From NCBI GenBank assembly GCA_015485035.1, contig WFUI01000033.1, positions 1 to 7,589 of the forward strand: a stretch of 7,589 nucleotides of DNA, in the 5' to 3' direction. The DNA comes from Mariprofundus sp. GTDB taxonomy: Bacteria > Pseudomonadota > Zetaproteobacteria > Mariprofundales > Mariprofundaceae. Positions 1 to 6,696 of the stretch are shown in pieces. The notes under the pieces are model-generated. The model was not told the origin of the DNA, searched no databases, and was given only the letters and a program-made list of their open reading frames with translations. How positions within the stretch are numbered: the stretch's first letter is position 1; every line of letters begins with the position of its first letter. The position numbers were made by a program, and so were the translations under genes.

Positions 1-1680
1 CGTGAGGATGACTGGGAGCCTGATCTGGTATATTGGGGTCCTGAAACGAAATTTCTTGCCCATCAGCGGCGTGGTAAAGATGGGAAACTGGAAAAACCGC
101 TGGCTGCTGTTCAGATGGGGCTGATCTATGTCAACCCGGAAGGCCCGAATGGCAATCCGGATCCACTGGCCGCAGCACAGGATATACGCGAATCCTTTGG
201 CCGTATGGCGATGAATGATGAGGAAATCGTGGCGCTCATTGCCGGAGGTCATACGTTCGGCAAATCTCATGGCGCACACAGTCCGTCCAAATGCGTTGGA
301 TCAGAGCCTGCTGGTGCTGCTATCGAAGCGCAGGGCTTGGGCTGGAAAAACAAATGTGGTAAAGGCAATGCTGAAGATACAGTGACAAGCGGTCTGGAAG
401 GGGCGTGGACTGCTTCTCCGACCCGGTGGACAACGATGTATCTGGATAATTTATTCAATTTCCAATGGCAGCAAAGCCGCAGTCCTGCCGGTGCGATTCA
501 GTGGACGCCAGCAGATAACGCGGCCGCAGATACCGTACCCGATGCCCATGTCGATGGTAAGTTCCATACACCCATCATGTTTACCACAGACCTGGCACTC
601 AAATTTGATCCGGAATTCAGAGTGATTGCACAGCGCTTCCATGAACACCCCGAAGCGTTCGAAGATGCATTTGCCAGAGCATGGTTCAAGCTGACCCATC
701 GTGATATGGGGCCGCGTGCACGCTATATCGGTGCTGATGTTCCTGATTTAGCGTTGATTTGGCAGGATCCGATCCCAAAAGTTGATTATAAGTTAATCGA
801 CAGCGGCGACATTGCGAATCTCAAAGAAAAAATCCTGCAATCAGGATTGAGCGTACCTGAACTTGTCAGAACTGCCTGGGCATCGGCAGCAAGCTTCCGT
901 GGCAGCGATATGCGTGGTGGAGCGAACGGCGCGCGTTTACGCCTTGAGCCGCAAAAAAACTGGGATGTGAACAATCCCAAAGAGCTGTCGAAAGTACTTG
1001 AAGTTTTGGAGACTATTCAAAAAAACTTCAATAACTCATTCTTTAGCAATACCAGGGTATCATTAGCTGACCTTATTGTTCTTGGCGGCGCTGCTGCCAT
1101 CGAGAAAGCGGCCAGGGATGCAGGGTATGATGTTCAGGTTCCGTTCAGAGCTGGCCGTGCAGATGCATCCCAGGAACAAACCGATGTAAAATCCTTTGCA
1201 GTACTTGAACCCACTGCTGATGGTTTTCGGAATTACTTCCGCAAGGATAGCTATCGTTCACCAGCCGCCATGTTGGTCGATAAGGCGAGTTTATTAAACC
1301 TTACCGTTCCTGAAATGACTGTTTTAGTTGGTGGCATGCGCGTACTCAACGCCAACACCGGGCAATCTAAACACGGTGTATTCACCGACAGACCAGGAAC
1401 GCTAAGTAATGATTTCTTCGTCAATCTTCTTGATATGTCTACAAAATGGAGGAAATCAGCCAAAGCTGAAGGCATATATGAGGGTTATGATCGAAAAACA
1501 GGTCATCTCAAGTGGACAGCAACTGAGGTTGACCTGATCTTTGGTTCTAATTCCGAACTGAGGGCTGTTGCGGAAGTTTACGCCTTTGATGATTCCAAAG
1601 AAAAGTTCGTACACGACTTTGTCGATGCCTGGACAAAAATAATGAACCTTGACCGCTTTGATAACACAGAAAAGATGTAA
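1..1680 (+). CDS. katG: Catalase-peroxidase KatG, 5'-truncated by window edge
   Basis: Bifunctional heme catalase-peroxidase that removes hydrogen peroxide. The frame is open from base 1, so 559 residues are visible and roughly the first 185 (including the distal Arg-Trp-His) lie outside the window. The ATG at 115 is internal, not the start. Seen directly: [12 protein letters not shown], with the Tyr (127-129) of the Met-Tyr-Trp adduct; RMAMND, with the adduct Met (205-207); [10 protein letters not shown], with the proximal heme-ligand His (250-252); TSGLEGAW (about 385-408), matching the M. tuberculosis Ser315-Trp321 region with Ser retained; THRDMGP; and FRGSD, with the mobile arginine. The second, heme-free peroxidase-like domain is complete and ends in the family-typical MNLDRFD. 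The loop after the proximal His carries two cysteines (292-294 and 355-357). The length after the adduct Tyr (516 residues) fits known KatGs. It converges on pabB. Family assignment is very secure; the promoter and any OxyR site are out of view. Confidence 0.97.
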   Translation, partial: REDDWEPDLVYWGPETKFLAHQRRGKDGKLEKPLAAVQMGLIYVNPEGPNGNPDPLAAAQDIRESFGRMAMNDEEIVALIAGGHTFGKSHGAHSPSKCVGSEPAGAAIEAQGLGWKNKCGKGNAEDTVTSGLEGAWTASPTRWTTMYLDNLFNFQWQQSRSPAGAIQWTPADNAAADTVPDAHVDGKFHTPIMFTTDLALKFDPEFRVIAQRFHEHPEAFEDAFARAWFKLTHRDMGPRARYIGADVPDLALIWQDPIPKVDYKLIDSGDIANLKEKILQSGLSVPELVRTAWASAASFRGSDMRGGANGARLRLEPQKNWDVNNPKELSKVLEVLETIQKNFNNSFFSNTRVSLADLIVLGGAAAIEKAARDAGYDVQVPFRAGRADASQEQTDVKSFAVLEPTADGFRNYFRKDSYRSPAAMLVDKASLLNLTVPEMTVLVGGMRVLNANTGQSKHGVFTDRPGTLSNDFFVNLLDMSTKWRKSAKAEGIYEGYDRKTGHLKWTATEVDLIFGSNSELRAVAEVYAFDDSKEKFVHDFVDAWTKIMNLDRFDNTEKM

Positions 1681-1694
1681 GCAATCATCTTGGG

Positions 1695-1723
1695 GTGATG
1701 CGGTGGCAAAGCCACTGCATCAC
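1695..1723 (+). terminator. Rho-independent terminator of katG
   Basis: An inverted repeat begins 14 nt after the katG TAA. Arms GTGATGCGGTGGC (1695-1707) and GCCACTGCATCAC (1711-1723) pair over 13 bp with one G-U wobble around an AAA loop, and TTTGTTC follows. The T-tract is interrupted, but the stem is long and GC-rich. The position right after katG and before a convergent gene supports a transcription end. Confidence 0.85.
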
Positions 1724-1730
1724 TTTGTTC

Positions 1731-1844
1731 TAGCCCGGTATTCATAAATACTGCTGCGCCCACGCTGATTCATTTATTTGCAACGAGCTTTTTCTCAGTC
1801 GTTCGTAAGCATAGCTACGGGCTTCATCGAAAAAACCCGCCTTG
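1731..1844. other. Non-coding stretch with small hairpins between katG terminator and MITE-like element
   Basis: I find no credible gene here. It is bounded by CTAG on each side (1730-1733 and 1845-1848). Visible structure: GTATT-CATA-AATAC near the left end (about 1739-1752), and AACGA (1782-1786) pairing with TCGTT (1799-1803). It shares short motifs with the adjacent element: GCATAGCTAC (1809-1818) against GCATAGTTAC (1920-1929), and GCAACGAG (1780-1787) against its reverse complement (1962-1969). I infer that it may be decayed or associated repeat sequence, but the boundaries are not defined by any inverted ends I can see. Confidence 0.4.
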
Positions 1845-1848
1845 CTAG

Positions 1849-1866
1849 GAGCCTGTCGGACTTATG
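1849..1866 (+). repeat. Left terminal inverted repeat of the MITE-like element
   Basis: GAGCCTGTCGGACTTATG, preceded by CTAG (1845-1848). It pairs with 1992-2009 with two C/T differences (positions 4 and 9 of the repeat). Confidence 0.8.
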
Positions 1867-1991
1867 AGAAACCTACTGCGCGGCAGGGATAACGGCCCAA
1901 AACGCCCTGATTTATCGTTGCATAGTTACCACTATGCGTCTCAAAATCATGTTGTTTTTGACTCGTTGCCCCACCTGCTCGCTACGATCAC

Positions 1992-2009
1992 CATAAGTCC
2001 AACAGACTC
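1992..2009 (-). repeat. Right terminal inverted repeat of the MITE-like element
   Basis: Read on the - strand it is GAGTCTGTTGGACTTATG. It is followed on the + strand by CTAG (2010-2013), whose first three bases are the complement of the pabB TAG stop codon. Confidence 0.8.
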
Positions 2010-3314
2010 CTAGGCCAATAATGCTCTGAGCAGACCTTCGGCTTTATGTTCGGTTTCTATGAGTTCATGATCGGGGTCGGAGTCGGCGACAATGCCTGCA
2101 CCTGCGGCCCAGCATAGCTTGCCTTCATGATGCCAGAAGGTACGAATCAGGATATTCATATCGGCAGAGCCATCCCAGGCAATATAACCCAGTCCGCCCG
2201 TATAGGGGCCGCGGGCATTGTTCTCCAGTTCGTGGATAATCTCCATGCAGCGCACTTTCGGACAACCTGTAATCGTACCGCCCGGAAACATGGCCCTGAA
2301 CAAATCAACCACATCGTGACCGGCTTCGAGAACACCGCGCACATTGGATACGATATGTTGCACAGTGGCGTATTGCTCAACGATCAGACGCTCATTGACC
2401 TCGACAGTGCCCGGCTTACACACCCGGCCCAGATCATTACGCTCCAGATCAACCAGCATAATATGCTCTGCACGCTCTTTTTCCGACAACAGCATCTCAG
2501 CCCTTAGCGCATCATCTTTATCGCCTTCAGCACGCCTTCTGGTGCCGGCAATGGGTCTGGTATCCACCTTGCCATCGGCATGAATACGGAACAGACGTTC
2601 CGGCGAAGCCGAAATCAGGCACAAGCTGCCAACGGCTGATTCTATCCGGGCAAAAGATGAAAATGGGGCTGGATTAACCTGTCGCAGACGATCATACAAT
2701 GCTCCCAGCTTTGAAACTTCAAACGGCATATGCCAGAAACGGGCGATATTGGCCTGAAACACATCACCTGCCACAATATAACCCTTCACCTGCTGCACAG
2801 CCTGTTTGTATTGTGCAGGTGATGTGGCGACCAGATCAACAGTGTTAAACTGTGCTGATGGCGGTGATGCCGGAACAGCTGCATCCAGCATGGCCAACGC
2901 TGACTTCAATGACTGCTCGTTGTTTGCCGCCAGATGGATCACATGATCATCGAAACAGAAAGAAAAATCCGGATACAATGTCCATAACACAGGTCCCGGC
3001 ACTGCAGTTTTAGCTTCGGGTAAATCCTCAATCAGACCCCCGGCTTCGTAAGCCGCATACACCAGACAGCGAATAGCTGGCGAATTTTCACATATCTCCA
3101 CAACACTGGACTTCCAATGATCAAAAAAATGTGTGGCTTCCTGTTCACTTGCATATTGCGCCAGCGATCTGGATTCACCCTGCCCTGAGACAAGAAACTG
3201 TTTCCCTTCGCCTGAAGGGTCTTCAAGGATGGCAGCGAACTGATCCGGAAAAGATGAAAAAAGGCCGTAAGCGGTAAGCTTACGGCCTTTGTTTGCTATG
3301 ACGCGGAAAATCAC
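2010..3314 (-). CDS. pabB: Aminodeoxychorismate synthase component I-like (PabB family), GTG start uncertain
   Basis: Chorismate-utilising enzyme. PabB with an amidotransferase (PabA) makes 4-amino-4-deoxychorismate for folate. Over 434 residues I see GDVFQANIA (183-191), SASPERLF (235-242), PIAGT (254-258), the acidic segment EHIMLVDLERNDLGR (283-297), the ATVQH histidine (320), FPGGTITGCPKVR (343-355) and the C-terminal ELIETEHKA metal-binding region. Length near E. coli PabB (453), shorter than TrpE, and FPGGTITG rather than TrpE-like MGTLSG favour PabB. However, position 256 is Ala, as in TrpE, not the PabB Lys, so an anthranilate-synthase-type activity remains possible. The start is problematic: GTG at 3312-3314 is followed by the fabF terminator within residues 6-20, no Shine-Dalgarno is visible, and the next GTG is codon 72. 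It lies 32 nt after fabF; neither pabA nor pabC is in view. The stop is embedded in the MITE target site. Confidence 0.88.
   Translation of the reverse strand: MIFRVIANKGRKLTAYGLFSSFPDQFAAILEDPSGEGKQFLVSGQGESRSLAQYASEQEATHFFDHWKSSVVEICENSPAIRCLVYAAYEAGGLIEDLPEAKTAVPGPVLWTLYPDFSFCFDDHVIHLAANNEQSLKSALAMLDAAVPASPPSAQFNTVDLVATSPAQYKQAVQQVKGYIVAGDVFQANIARFWHMPFEVSKLGALYDRLRQVNPAPFSSFARIESAVGSLCLISASPERLFRIHADGKVDTRPIAGTRRRAEGDKDDALRAEMLLSEKERAEHIMLVDLERNDLGRVCKPGTVEVNERLIVEQYATVQHIVSNVRGVLEAGHDVVDLFRAMFPGGTITGCPKVRCMEIIHELENNARGPYTGGLGYIAWDGSADMNILIRTFWHHEGKLCWAAGAGIVADSDPDHELIETEHKAEGLLRALLA
3257..3290 (-). terminator. Strong intrinsic terminator after fabF, lying inside the 5' end of pabB
   Basis: On the - strand AAAGGCCGTAAGC (3290-3278) pairs perfectly over 13 bp with GCTTACGGCCTTT (3272-3260) around a TTACC loop, and runs straight into U6 (3262-3257). 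It begins 56 nt after the fabF stop. The + strand also has TTTGTTT after the stem, so it could work in both directions. It overlaps pabB codons 9 to 20 if the GTG at 3314 is used, which is unusual for a plain terminator and leaves room for an attenuator role. Confidence 0.88.
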
Positions 3315-3346
3315 GTCGGTTTAATTCTGATAGACTGCGGTGAAGA

Positions 3347-4591
3347 TCAGTCGAACTTGCGTACGATGACTGAAGCGTTGGTACCACCGAAACCAAATGA
3401 ATTGGATACAGCCACCCTGATATCCGCATCACGCGCCGTATTCGGCACATAATCCAGGTCGCAGGCCGGATCCTGATTATCCAGATTGATGGTTGGTGGA
3501 ACTACACCATGGTGCACGGCCAGCACAGAAAATGCTGCTTCAATACCACCGGCAGCACCGAGCAAATGACCTGTCATCGACTTACTTGAGGACACCATCA
3601 GCTTTTTGGCATGCTCGCCGAATACCGACTTGATACCATCTGTTTCAGCCACATCACCAGCCGGTGTAGATGTACCATGGGCATTGATATAATCCACATC
3701 CTGTGGATTGATTCCAGCCCGGTTCAGTGCTGCTTTCATACAGCGCCCGCCGCCTTCACCACCCGGAGAAGGTGTCGTCATATGATACGCATCGCCGGAC
3801 ATCCCGTAACCGATGATTTCAGCCAGAATATTGGCACCGCGTGCTTTGGCAGAGTCCAGAGACTCCAGTACCAGAACACCGGCACCTTCACCCATGACAA
3901 AACCATCGCGGTCAGCATCCCACGGGCGGGATGCGCGTTCCGGCTCATCATTACGTGTGGACAGTGCACGGGCGGCCGAAAAACCGCCAACACCCAGTTC
4001 ACAGATACAGGCTTCCGAACCACCTGCAATCATGGCATCGGCACCACCGCGAGCAATGATTTCGAACGCATCACCAATCGCATGGGTGCCGGTTGCACAG
4101 GCAGTTACCGTAGCAACATTCGGCCCCTTGGCGCCACTGAGCATTGATACCCAGCCGGAGGTCATATTGATAATCGTCTGCGGTATAAAGAACGGTGAAA
4201 TCTTGCGTGCACCACCTGCTTCATATGCCCGCATGGTTTTTTCGATCGTTACCAGCCCACCTATTCCGGCACCGACTGCAACACCAACACGTTCGGCATT
4301 GGAGTCATCAATAGTCAAACCGGACTGCTCCAGCGCCATCAACGATGCAGCCACGCCAAACTGGATAAAGTTATCCATTTTACGGGCGTCCTTGCGATTG
4401 ATGTAATCCCCGACTTCAAAGTCAGGCACTTCACCCGCAATGGTACAGGCCATGCCGGCAGCTTCTGCATCGAAATGGCTGATACGGCGAATGCCGGATT
4501 TACCCTCAATCAGATTATTCCAACTGACATCCGTACCTGTGCCCAGCGGTGTAACCAGCCCGACACCTGTGACGACAACGCGTCTGGTCAT
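3347..4591 (-). CDS. fabF: 3-oxoacyl-ACP synthase II (FabF)
   Basis: Elongating condensing enzyme (KAS II) of type II fatty acid synthesis: it condenses acyl-ACP with malonyl-ACP in the cytosol and typically also elongates palmitoleoyl to cis-vaccenoyl chains. The start is the ATG of MTRRVVVTGVGLVTPLG (4589-4591), giving 414 residues (E. coli 413). An upstream in-frame ATG at 4702 would lie inside acpP and adds non-family sequence. The catalytic Cys-His-His triad is complete: Cys165 (TACATG), His305 (NAHGTSTP) and His342 (SMTGHLLGAAGG), with Lys337 in SSSKSMTG and the C-terminal NSFGFGGTN. The start follows the acpP TAA by one base (TAATATG), and I see only weak Shine-Dalgarno similarity. Translation is therefore probably coupled to acpP, which would keep FabF well below ACP levels. 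A strong terminator follows. Confidence 0.98.
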   Translation of the reverse strand: MTRRVVVTGVGLVTPLGTGTDVSWNNLIEGKSGIRRISHFDAEAAGMACTIAGEVPDFEVGDYINRKDARKMDNFIQFGVAASLMALEQSGLTIDDSNAERVGVAVGAGIGGLVTIEKTMRAYEAGGARKISPFFIPQTIINMTSGWVSMLSGAKGPNVATVTACATGTHAIGDAFEIIARGGADAMIAGGSEACICELGVGGFSAARALSTRNDEPERASRPWDADRDGFVMGEGAGVLVLESLDSAKARGANILAEIIGYGMSGDAYHMTTPSPGGEGGGRCMKAALNRAGINPQDVDYINAHGTSTPAGDVAETDGIKSVFGEHAKKLMVSSSKSMTGHLLGAAGGIEAAFSVLAVHHGVVPPTINLDNQDPACDLDYVPNTARDADIRVAVSNSFGFGGTNASVIVRKFD

Positions 4592-4592
4592 A

Positions 4593-4832
4593 TTAATCTG
4601 CTTTGGCAGCGATATAATCGATGGCGTTCTGAACGCTCTGGATGCCTTCGGCATCTTCGTCCGGAATCTCAACATCGAATTCTTCTTCGAAAGCCATAAC
4701 AAGCTCTACGGTATCCAGTGAATCAGCACCCAGATCATCTACGAAAGATGAATCAGGATTGATTTCACCCTCATCGACATTCAGCTGATCGGATACGATT
4801 TTAATAATTTTAGCTTCGATTTCTGCAGACAT
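4593..4832 (-). CDS. acpP: Acyl carrier protein (AcpP)
   Basis: Small acidic carrier of growing acyl chains, 79 residues starting [13 protein letters not shown]. The phosphopantetheine attachment Ser38 sits in the classic [19 protein letters not shown] block (residues 32-50), followed by helix [14 protein letters not shown], the surface that ACP partners recognise. The start is the ATG at 4830-4832, set by GGGAGG 4 nt upstream; an upstream ATG at 4880 would add 16 residues foreign to ACPs. It lies 107 nt after fabG and 1 nt before fabF. The protein needs loading by a phosphopantetheinyl transferase (AcpS) encoded elsewhere. The larger upstream gap and good ribosome site agree with ACP being needed in large molar excess. 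Confidence 0.98.
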   Translation of the reverse strand: MSAEIEAKIIKIVSDQLNVDEGEINPDSSFVDDLGADSLDTVELVMAFEEEFDVEIPDEDAEGIQSVQNAIDYIAAKAD

Positions 4833-4836
4833 AAGT

Positions 4837-4842
4837 CCTCCC
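4837..4842 (-). promoter_or_regulatory. Shine-Dalgarno of acpP
   Basis: GGGAGG on the - strand, 4 nt before the ATG at 4832. It is among the strongest ribosome sites in the window and fixes the acpP start against the upstream in-frame ATG at 4880. Confidence 0.8.
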
Positions 4843-4939
4843 GAAATTTTTGTAGGTGCGGCTTCTATCATAAGGCCCATATGCGCACAAGTATGAGACT
4901 TTTAAAAACTGAAAAACATACCCCGACGTAAGTCTTCAG

Positions 4940-5680
4940 TCACATATACATTCCACCATTGACATGCAGCACTTGCCCGGTGATATAACCGGCTGCGTCA
5001 CTGGCCAGAAAACATACAGCCGAAGCTATATCTTCCGGCTGTCCCAGGCGACCCAGTGGAATCTGGCTGGTCAACTGGGCATGCGCATCTTCTCCCAGAT
5101 CGGCAGTCATATCCGTGGCAATAAAACCCGGTGCCACCGCATTCACGGTGATGCCACGCGAACCGATCTCGCGTGCCAGCGAACGGGTCATAGCTTCCAC
5201 CCCGCCCTTGCTCGCGCAGTAATTCAACTGCCCCGGATTACCCATGCCCGCCACAACAGACGAAATATTGATAATGCGGCCGTTACGCGCCTTCATCATC
5301 GGACGCAGTGCGGCCTGCATGGCATTGAATACGGACGACAGATTGGTATCAATCACAGCGTCCCATTCCTCGGCTTTCATACGCATGGAAATATTATCAC
5401 GGGTAATGCCGGCATTGTTCACCAGCACATCAAGTCGACCGAAATGTTTGGCCGTATTTTTCACAAAACCCTGAATCTGATCACGATCTGAAACATCAAC
5501 GGCCTGGGCGATCACTTCCACCCCGTTTGCATCACGAATCTTCCCGGCGGCCTTATCAATGGTGGTTTGTGTGGTACCGCAGATTGCCAGATGATAACCG
5601 GCCTCCGCCAATTTACTTGCTACCACAAAACCGATCCCCCGGCTGGCGCCCGTAACCAATGCAGTTTTCACATCACTCAT
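4940..5680 (-). CDS. fabG: 3-oxoacyl-ACP reductase (FabG)
   Basis: NADPH-dependent short-chain dehydrogenase that reduces 3-oxoacyl-ACP to (R)-3-hydroxyacyl-ACP. 246 residues (E. coli 244). Rossmann motif TGASRGIG (10-17), NNAG (88-91), Asn113, and catalytic Ser141, Tyr154 and Lys158 in SSVVAGMGNPGQLNYCASK. PGFIATDM (185-192) is the mobile loop of FabG-type enzymes. The C-terminus ITGQVLHVNGGMYM is typical. The ATG (5678-5680) overlaps the fabD TGA by 4 nt (ATGA), indicating coupled translation; a G-rich ribosome site, GGGGGG, lies just upstream inside the last fabD codons. The protein contains every residue expected of an active FabG, and its place between fabD and acpP separates it from the many paralogous dehydrogenases. 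Confidence 0.97.
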   Translation of the reverse strand: MSDVKTALVTGASRGIGFVVASKLAEAGYHLAICGTTQTTIDKAAGKIRDANGVEVIAQAVDVSDRDQIQGFVKNTAKHFGRLDVLVNNAGITRDNISMRMKAEEWDAVIDTNLSSVFNAMQAALRPMMKARNGRIINISSVVAGMGNPGQLNYCASKGGVEAMTRSLAREIGSRGITVNAVAPGFIATDMTADLGEDAHAQLTSQIPLGRLGQPEDIASAVCFLASDAAGYITGQVLHVNGGMYM

Positions 5681-6624
5681 ATCTTATCCCCCCGTATCCC
5701 TGCCAAACTGCTTTCCAGTTGTTCCGGATTCACACTGCACCCAACAAGCATGGTGCGCTCAATACGTTTGACGAGCCCTGACAACACTTTTCCCGGCCCC
5801 ATCTCCACCGCCTGTGTGACCCCTGATCCGACCAGTTTCTGCACGGTTTCTGTCCAGCGCACCGGTGAAACCAGTTGTGCCACCAATGCAGCCCGGATAT
5901 TCGTTATATCCTGCTCGGGTGTTGCACTCGCATTTCCCCATACCGGGCATGCCGGCATATGAATATTAATTTCCTGCAACTGAACAGCCATGGCATCTGC
6001 GGCGGGCTGCATCAATGGTGTGTGGGACGGTGCACTAACCGCCAACGGCAATACACGTCTGGCACCTGCCGCCTTGGCATCCGCCATCATGCGCTCAACC
6101 GCCGCGGCATGCCCGGCCACTACGAGCTGGCCCGGACAATTATAATTGGCCGCCCATACTTTTTCGTGATCCGAGGAAGCAGACTGACACAGTTCTTCAA
6201 CCACATCATCGGCTAACCCCAAAATTGCCGCCATACTACCAACACCGGCTGGAACCGCCTCCGTCATTGCCCGCCCACGAAAGGCCACCAGTTGCACTGC
6301 ATCCGTAAAATCGATTGCACCTGCTGCTACCAGAGCAGAATACTCACCCAGCGAATGTCCAGCCACCTGTCCGGCTTCCGGACCACCCAGCTCACGCCAC
6401 AAACGCAACGTGGCAATCGATGCCGTCAACAAAGCAGGCTGTGTGAATTCTGTTTGTCCAAGCTTATCATCGGCATCATCATGGATTAACGCTGCCATGT
6501 CGTAACCCAGCGCATCCGATGCCTCTTCCAGTGTCTGCCTGACAACATCAATGCCATCGAAAGCATCCAGCATCCCTTTGGACTGGGAGCCCTGTCCGGG
6601 AAATAAAAATACAAATTCAGCCAC
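5677..6624 (-). CDS. fabD: Malonyl-CoA:ACP transacylase (FabD)
   Basis: Transfers malonyl from malonyl-CoA to ACP, feeding both FabH and FabF. I choose GTG at 6622-6624 (MAEFVFLFPGQGSQ, 315 residues; E. coli 309) because GAAGGG lies 7 nt upstream. A TTG 15 nt further upstream is open but would overlap that site. Motifs: GQGSQ (10-14), nucleophile Ser91 in GHSLGEYSA, substrate-binding Arg116 in AFRGRAM, catalytic His203 in SAPSHTPLM, and Gln251 in the AQLVSPVRW segment. The C-terminal half keeps PGQLVVAGH and MGPGKVLSGL. It is separated from fabH by 72 nt and overlaps fabG by 4 nt. I see no oddities apart from the GTG start. Confidence 0.97.
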   Translation of the reverse strand: MAEFVFLFPGQGSQSKGMLDAFDGIDVVRQTLEEASDALGYDMAALIHDDADDKLGQTEFTQPALLTASIATLRLWRELGGPEAGQVAGHSLGEYSALVAAGAIDFTDAVQLVAFRGRAMTEAVPAGVGSMAAILGLADDVVEELCQSASSDHEKVWAANYNCPGQLVVAGHAAAVERMMADAKAAGARRVLPLAVSAPSHTPLMQPAADAMAVQLQEINIHMPACPVWGNASATPEQDITNIRAALVAQLVSPVRWTETVQKLVGSGVTQAVEMGPGKVLSGLVKRIERTMLVGCSVNPEQLESSLAGIRGDKI

Positions 6625-6631
6625 GTCTACA

Positions 6632-6637
6632 CCCTTC
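6632..6637 (-). promoter_or_regulatory. Shine-Dalgarno deciding the GTG start of fabD
   Basis: GAAGGG on the - strand, 7 nt before the GTG at 6624. It favours GTG over the in-frame TTG at 6637-6639, which would make this ribosome site part of the coding sequence. Confidence 0.65.
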
Positions 6638-6696
6638 AACCGTTATTAATTAAAAATCTGCGCACGCTGTAGTAAATGCTTTTGATCGGGATGTTA

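Larger units (their letters stand above)
1849..2009. mobile_element. MITE-like non-autonomous element, 161 bp, with 18-bp terminal inverted repeats
   Basis: The left end GAGCCTGTCGGACTTATG (1849-1866) and the reverse complement of the right end, GAGTCTGTTGGACTTATG (1992-2009), match at 16 of 18 positions. CTAG directly flanks both ends (1845-1848 and 2010-2013), consistent with a 4-bp target duplication; a TA duplication is the alternative reading. Inside is a 7-bp stem with a 4-base loop, GCATAGT-TACC-ACTATGC (1920-1937). There is no transposase or significant ORF, so it would have to be mobilised in trans. YTAR-type targets and GAG-starting ends recall the IS5 family, but that link is from memory and tentative. 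The element sits between the convergent katG and pabB genes, and its right-hand CTAG includes the pabB stop codon. As RNA, the paired ends could act as a hairpin between the two genes. Confidence 0.75.

Noticed and set aside
1578..1763. 61-codon open frame on the - strand at the katG 3' end
   Set aside because: It runs through the katG terminator and antisense to katG, with no family resemblance and no ribosome site noted.
4589..4702. Upstream in-frame ATG for fabF at 4702
   Set aside because: The extra 37 residues are acpP read in another frame; FabF homology and length start at MTRRVVVTG.
4833..4880. Upstream in-frame ATG for acpP at 4880
   Set aside because: The added 16 residues are not ACP-like and would swallow the strong GGGAGG ribosome site.
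5688..5693. G6 run near the 3' end of fabD as a possible phase-variable tract
   Set aside because: It is short and lies in an essential gene, and it is better explained as the G-rich ribosome site for the overlapping fabG start.
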